NCBI GenBank assembly: GCA_029933115.1
Contig: JAOZOT010000118.1
Location: forward strand, 1 to 9,483
Origin: Anaerolineae bacterium
Lineage (GTDB): Bacteria; Chloroflexota; Anaerolineae; E26-bin7
Length of the DNA stretch: 9,483 nucleotides
Reading direction: 5' to 3'
Below, in pieces: positions 6,688-9,483 of this stretch. The notes beneath the pieces were generated by a model. It was not told where the DNA came from. It made no database searches and saw nothing but the letters and a program-made list of their open reading frames with translations. The position numbers and the translations under genes were made by a program. Within the stretch, counting starts at the first letter, position 1, and each line of letters begins with the position of its first letter.

Positions 6688-8415
6688 ATGAGCCTTCGTC
6701 AAGAAAGACCCTATCGCACGCGAGTCAGAGAGCGTCAATACCGTCATTACAACACTGCCTCCATTGCCTCCGGGCTGGTGATCGTGGCTGTGGCTTTGGC
6801 TCTGTTTGTCCTGTTTCCCCTGGATTGGATGCGTACCCCCTCAGTCACCGTGATTGTAGATCAGGGCTTTTTCTCTCCCAACAATGACGGCAGTCAGGAC
6901 ACAGTGACCGGCATCTACACCCTGTCCGAGCTGGCCACAGTCAGCGTAGAAGTGCAAGATGCGGCCAACCGGGTAGTGCGTACTCTGCTGAAGGAGCAGA
7001 AGCAAAGCTCGGGCCAACACTTTGTGACCTGGGATGGTCGCGACGAGATGGGGCAGGTGGTGGCCGATGGCACGTACCGCCTGGTAGTGAGGGTCAAGGG
7101 CACCCTCCGTACCTCAACCCATCACGCGCAGGTCACAGTGGATACCCAACCCCCGCTGCTTCGCCTGGCCAACCTGCCGGAGAATCTCAAGGTCAAAGAC
7201 CCGCAATTCACCATCCAAGGCATCGCCGACCCAGAAGCCCTGGTCTGGGTCAACGATGACCCTCAGCCGGTGCCCCTGGGCGGTGGTGGCAGTTTCACCC
7301 TCCGCCGCCGCCTGGAAGAAGGCCCCAACAGCATAAAAGTCAGCGCCATTGACCAGGCAGGCAATGTGACTACCATAGTCCGTGAAGTCACCCTGGTCAC
7401 TCGTCCCCCAGAAATCGCTATCGAGGCCCCTCACGACGGGTTGTGGACCAACCAGAAACTCCTCAGCGTTCAGGGCCGGGTGGAGCCCGGCGCCACTTTG
7501 AAAGTGAATGGGAACGAGGTGCTCATTGGGGCTGATGGCAGCTTCACCGCCGACGTCATGCTGCAAGAGGGAGAGAACGTCTTGCGTTTTGAGGCCACCG
7601 ATGAAGTAGGCAATGTTTCCACCGAGGAGCGAATCGTCTATCTAAAGACCAATCCGCCAGCGGTCTCCATCAACATTGACAACTACCAGGTCGTTGACAA
7701 GCCATCGCTGCACCTGTGGGGACAGACAGAGGTGGGCACGACTCTGATGATCAATGGCCGGCCGGTGGCTCTTGACAGCCGAGGTAGGTTTCAGACCCTG
7801 CTCAACCTGGTGGAGGGTGAAAACGTCATCAAGGTGGATGTGCAGGACCGGGCCGGCAATGTGGCTACCCTGGAGCGGGTGGTGAAGTACGAGACAGGCA
7901 ACCTGACGCCCGGCCTCCCCGCCGTCCTCACCGACCTGCCCTATCCGTTGTTGATCGGGGGAGGCGTCTTGCTGGGAGCCTTGTGGCTGGTTCTGGCTTA
8001 CTGGCGACAGCCCGTGAGCGTCTCTCTGACTGCTGACCGACAAACCTTTTACCCCGGTCGTCCGGGAGAGGGCGAGGTGATCATCCTCTCCCTCGGATTG
8101 TCCAGGACGGCCTCTACTACCGTAGAAGTCCTCGACGAGCAGGATCGGCCGCTGGCCACTCTGCTCTACCGCCGCCGACGGGACTCGGGGAACCACTACC
8201 TGGTCTGGGACGGCTATGACGACTACGGAAGGCCCGCTCCTCCCGGCTCGTACATTATCCAGGCTGTGGCCAGCACTCTGACGGCCACTGCCAGCAGCGC
8301 CGTGCAGGTCAACGTCGCCGCAGAGCCATCTGAGGCCCTCCCCGCCCGCCGCCGCAAAGTCGGCCGAGATCAGGTCATTGACCTGCGGAACTGGTCCAAT
8401 CACAAGCGTCAATAA
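6688..8415 (+). CDS. Two-pass membrane protein with two FlgD-like Ig domains flanking three Ig-like repeats
   Basis: Function unknown. Of 575 residues, a basic N-terminus (1-20, rich in Arg) precedes helix 1 (about 25-46). A FlgD-type Ig domain follows at about 51-152: FSPNNDGSQD (62-71) and TWDGRDEMGQVVADGTYRLV (114-133). Three Ig-like repeats come next (about 153-237, 238-320, 321-400), each ending in a matching EGxNxxxxxxxDxxGNV signature (211-227, 294-310, 376-392). Helix 2 is at about 417-438. A second FlgD-like domain (about 442-543) carries VWDGYDDYGRPAPPGSYIIQ (506-525). The end is basic (RRRK 554-557; NHKRQ). Positive charges put both termini in the cytoplasm, so the Ig repeats would be outside and the second FlgD-like domain inside, an odd layout. 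It is the last gene of the Ycf46-like operon and is followed by a terminator. The repeats suggest a structural or adhesive role rather than catalysis. Confidence 0.88.
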   Translation: MSLRQERPYRTRVRERQYRHYNTASIASGLVIVAVALALFVLFPLDWMRTPSVTVIVDQGFFSPNNDGSQDTVTGIYTLSELATVSVEVQDAANRVVRTLLKEQKQSSGQHFVTWDGRDEMGQVVADGTYRLVVRVKGTLRTSTHHAQVTVDTQPPLLRLANLPENLKVKDPQFTIQGIADPEALVWVNDDPQPVPLGGGGSFTLRRRLEEGPNSIKVSAIDQAGNVTTIVREVTLVTRPPEIAIEAPHDGLWTNQKLLSVQGRVEPGATLKVNGNEVLIGADGSFTADVMLQEGENVLRFEATDEVGNVSTEERIVYLKTNPPAVSINIDNYQVVDKPSLHLWGQTEVGTTLMINGRPVALDSRGRFQTLLNLVEGENVIKVDVQDRAGNVATLERVVKYETGNLTPGLPAVLTDLPYPLLIGGGVLLGALWLVLAYWRQPVSVSLTADRQTFYPGRPGEGEVIILSLGLSRTASTTVEVLDEQDRPLATLLYRRRRDSGNHYLVWDGYDDYGRPAPPGSYIIQAVASTLTATASSAVQVNVAAEPSEALPARRRKVGRDQVIDLRNWSNHKRQ

Positions 8416-8434
8416 ATCAGCAGCGAACTTTACG

Positions 8435-8474
8435 AGAGCCCCAGGCCGTTTGATAGCCTGGGGCTTTGCGTTTT
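8435..8474 (+). terminator. Intrinsic terminator of the Ycf46-like operon
   Basis: A perfect 10-base stem (AGCCCCAGGC at 8437-8446 with GCCTGGGGCT at 8456-8465), extendable by a G-T and an A-T pair, closes a 9-base loop. It is followed by TTTGCGTTTT. It starts 20 bases after the stop codon of the last operon gene and separates that operon from the DUF4405-like unit. Confidence 0.88.
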
Positions 8475-8560
8475 CAGGCCAACAGCGTCCTTCTTCTGAT
8501 AACACGCTGTCAGATTTTACAAACTTTGCCCCACCTCTCCACGAAATCTCCATAATGCTG

Positions 8561-8598
8561 TGCTATACTACAAGTAGAACAAAAGAGTCAAAGGAGGT
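8561..8598 (+). promoter_or_regulatory. Extended -10 promoter and ribosome binding site of the DUF4405-like gene
   Basis: TGCTATACT (8561-8569) is an extended -10 element (TGN plus TATACT). No good -35 is visible, which is acceptable for this promoter type. Transcription would start near 8576. AGGAGGT (8592-8598) lies 10 bases before the ATG at 8609. It fixes the start there, ruling out the in-frame upstream start at 8378, which would overlap the preceding gene and its terminator. Confidence 0.65.
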
Positions 8599-8608
8599 TT
8601 GGACAATC

Positions 8609-9247
8609 ATGTCAGAGCGGATTCAAGTTGCACAGCTTCAGAAAAAATGGCTGCTTGACGCCACCGTCTTCCTGAGCGGCCTCGTGGCCGCACTATCGGG
8701 TATCTATTTTCTCTTCGTACCCTCTGGTGGCTACCAGGGAGGGCGTAACCCGTTGTACGGCGTGACAATTCTCTTCAGCCGGCCCACCTGGGAGGTTCTG
8801 CACACCTGGGGCGGGGTACTAATGATCGCGGCCGCCGTCCTCCACCTGACCATCCACCGGCGATGGGTGAAGGTAATGAGCAAGTATACCGTGAAAGCCC
8901 TGTTCTCCAAAGAGGCCAGGCTATCCAAAGGTCCCCGGCTCAACGTGGCGCTCAACGCGCTGGTAGCCGTCAGTTTCCTGCTCACTGCCGTATCGGGCAT
9001 CTATTTCCTCTTCGCGCCTTCGGGTGGCTTCCAGGGTGGCAGCAACGCCGGCTGGGACCCGATGTTCCTCTTTAGCCGGACGACCTGGGACCTGATCCAC
9101 ACCTGGGCGGGCGTGGTCTTTATCGGCGCAGTGGTAGTCCACTTTTGGATTCACTGGCGGTGGGTCAAGACTATGACCAAACAGTTCTTCTTGTCACTGC
9201 TGCCGCAGCCTGATCTGAGCGAGGCGCCGATAGAAGCTGGATTTTGA
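8609..9247 (+). CDS. Tandem DUF4405-like cytochrome b-type membrane protein
   Basis: A 212-residue integral membrane protein built from two copies of one unit (about 16-90 and 115-189). Each copy has a first helix ending in SGIYFLF (30-36; 129-135), a PSGG(Y/F)QGG loop (38-45; 137-144), LFSRxTW (55-61; 154-160) and a second helix. The second helix carries three histidines: H65, H79, H83 in copy 1 and H164, H178, H182 in copy 2, ending HxRWVKxM. The LHTW...H...HxRW pattern resembles DUF4405, a cytochrome b561-like two-helix family. Four helices with paired histidines suggest up to two b haems and an electron-transfer role, for example passing electrons between the quinone pool and an outside partner; this is inferred. 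Its own promoter and good SD make it independent of the upstream operon. The small His-rich gene starts 60 bases after its stop. Confidence 0.85.
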   Translation: MSERIQVAQLQKKWLLDATVFLSGLVAALSGIYFLFVPSGGYQGGRNPLYGVTILFSRPTWEVLHTWGGVLMIAAAVLHLTIHRRWVKVMSKYTVKALFSKEARLSKGPRLNVALNALVAVSFLLTAVSGIYFLFAPSGGFQGGSNAGWDPMFLFSRTTWDLIHTWAGVVFIGAVVVHFWIHWRWVKTMTKQFFLSLLPQPDLSEAPIEAGF

Positions 9248-9259
9248 TCCACACCCCAA

Positions 9260-9276
9260 GCGGATCTGCAATCCGC
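9260..9276. repeat. Short palindrome, GCGGATTGC type (second copy)
   Basis: GCGGAT and ATCCGC enclose a 5-base loop in the gap between the DUF4405-like gene and the His-rich gene. Read on the minus strand it is GCGGATTGCAGATCCGC, sharing its first nine bases with the palindrome at 2022-2030. The stem is too short and lacks a T-run, so it is not a terminator. Confidence 0.5.
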
Positions 9277-9307
9277 AACTATTAAAAACAGAAAGGATGA
9301 AAGGACA

Positions 9308-9483
9308 ATGTTGAAGAAAATCGTGTTAGGTACGCTACTTATCGGCTTGATCGGCATCCTGGTGACCGGAGCTGTCATCAGGACGATGGACGGGATGGAG
9401 CGCGTGGCAGAGGCGCACGGCTATGGCCACGGACATGACCACGACGAAGCGGGCGAATGTGCAGAAGGCGAATCTGGTCAAGG
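9308..9483 (+). CDS. Small membrane-anchored His-rich protein (3' end cut by window edge)
   Basis: 58 codons are visible from the ATG, preceded by AAAGGA (9292-9297) at a 10-base spacing. Residues 1-4 (MLKK) and a hydrophobic stretch (about 5-24, IVLGTLLIGLIGILVTGAVI) form a signal anchor or uncleaved signal. No lipobox cysteine is seen. After a short charged segment, HGYGHGHDHDEAGEC (about 36-50) holds four closely spaced histidines, acidic residues and a cysteine, a likely metal-binding patch facing outside the membrane. Co-transcription with the DUF4405-like cytochrome suggests a shared redox or metal task. I do not recognise the family, and the missing C-terminus may hold its main domain. 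Confidence 0.75.
   Translation, partial: MLKKIVLGTLLIGLIGILVTGAVIRTMDGMERVAEAHGYGHGHDHDEAGECAEGESGQ

Noticed and set aside
7642..8553. A 303-codon minus-strand frame under the end of the FlgD/Ig gene
   Set aside because: It is antisense to clearly conserved FlgD-like and Ig repeats and reads through the terminator of the plus-strand operon.
8378..8608. N-terminal extension of the DUF4405-like gene to an upstream in-frame start
   Set aside because: It would overlap the preceding gene's end, the terminator and the promoter. The ATG at 8609 has a strong SD and begins a family-like N-terminus.

Overview
The window is GC-rich bacterial DNA with compact operons and two transcription directions. 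The likeliest source is a member of the Chloroflexota, near Anaerolineae. The basis is a substrate-binding lipoprotein with a Pro/Thr/Glu-rich linker behind its lipid cysteine, a Ycf46-type AAA+ ATPase, and a DUF4405-type cytochrome b-like protein beside a small His-rich membrane-anchored protein. This is inference from gene style; no rRNA or tRNA is present to confirm it.

Left part (1-3849, all minus strand): an ABC importer of the peptide/nickel/oligopeptide class. Read in the direction of transcription it is: substrate-binding lipoprotein (2200-3849), a strong hairpin with a T-run in the gap (2049-2088), a DppB-type permease (953-1978) and a DppC-type permease (GTG start at 896, running off the left edge only a few residues short of its expected end). 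The hairpin probably lowers permease expression relative to the binding protein. The ATPase subunits would lie beyond the left edge, or elsewhere.

Centre (3850-4059): a divergent intergenic region with a TATAAT box on each strand.

Right-centre (4060-8474, plus strand): a tight three-gene operon that ends in a clear intrinsic terminator. It encodes a Ycf46-like AAA+ ATPase, an unrecognised polytopic membrane protein, and a two-pass membrane protein with FlgD-like Ig domains at both ends of three Ig-like repeats. I do not recognise this combination as a described system, and it is the best candidate for something new here. One reading is a cytoplasmic ATPase working on, or through, a membrane complex with an extracytoplasmic Ig stalk.

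Right end (8561-9483, plus strand): a separate transcription unit with its own extended -10 promoter. It holds a 212-residue protein made of two tandem DUF4405-like halves, probably a four-helix haem-binding cytochrome b, and then the start of a small membrane-anchored His-rich protein cut by the window edge.

A short palindrome around GCGGATTGC occurs in two intergenic gaps, with a degenerate version in a third. It may be a small dispersed repeat.
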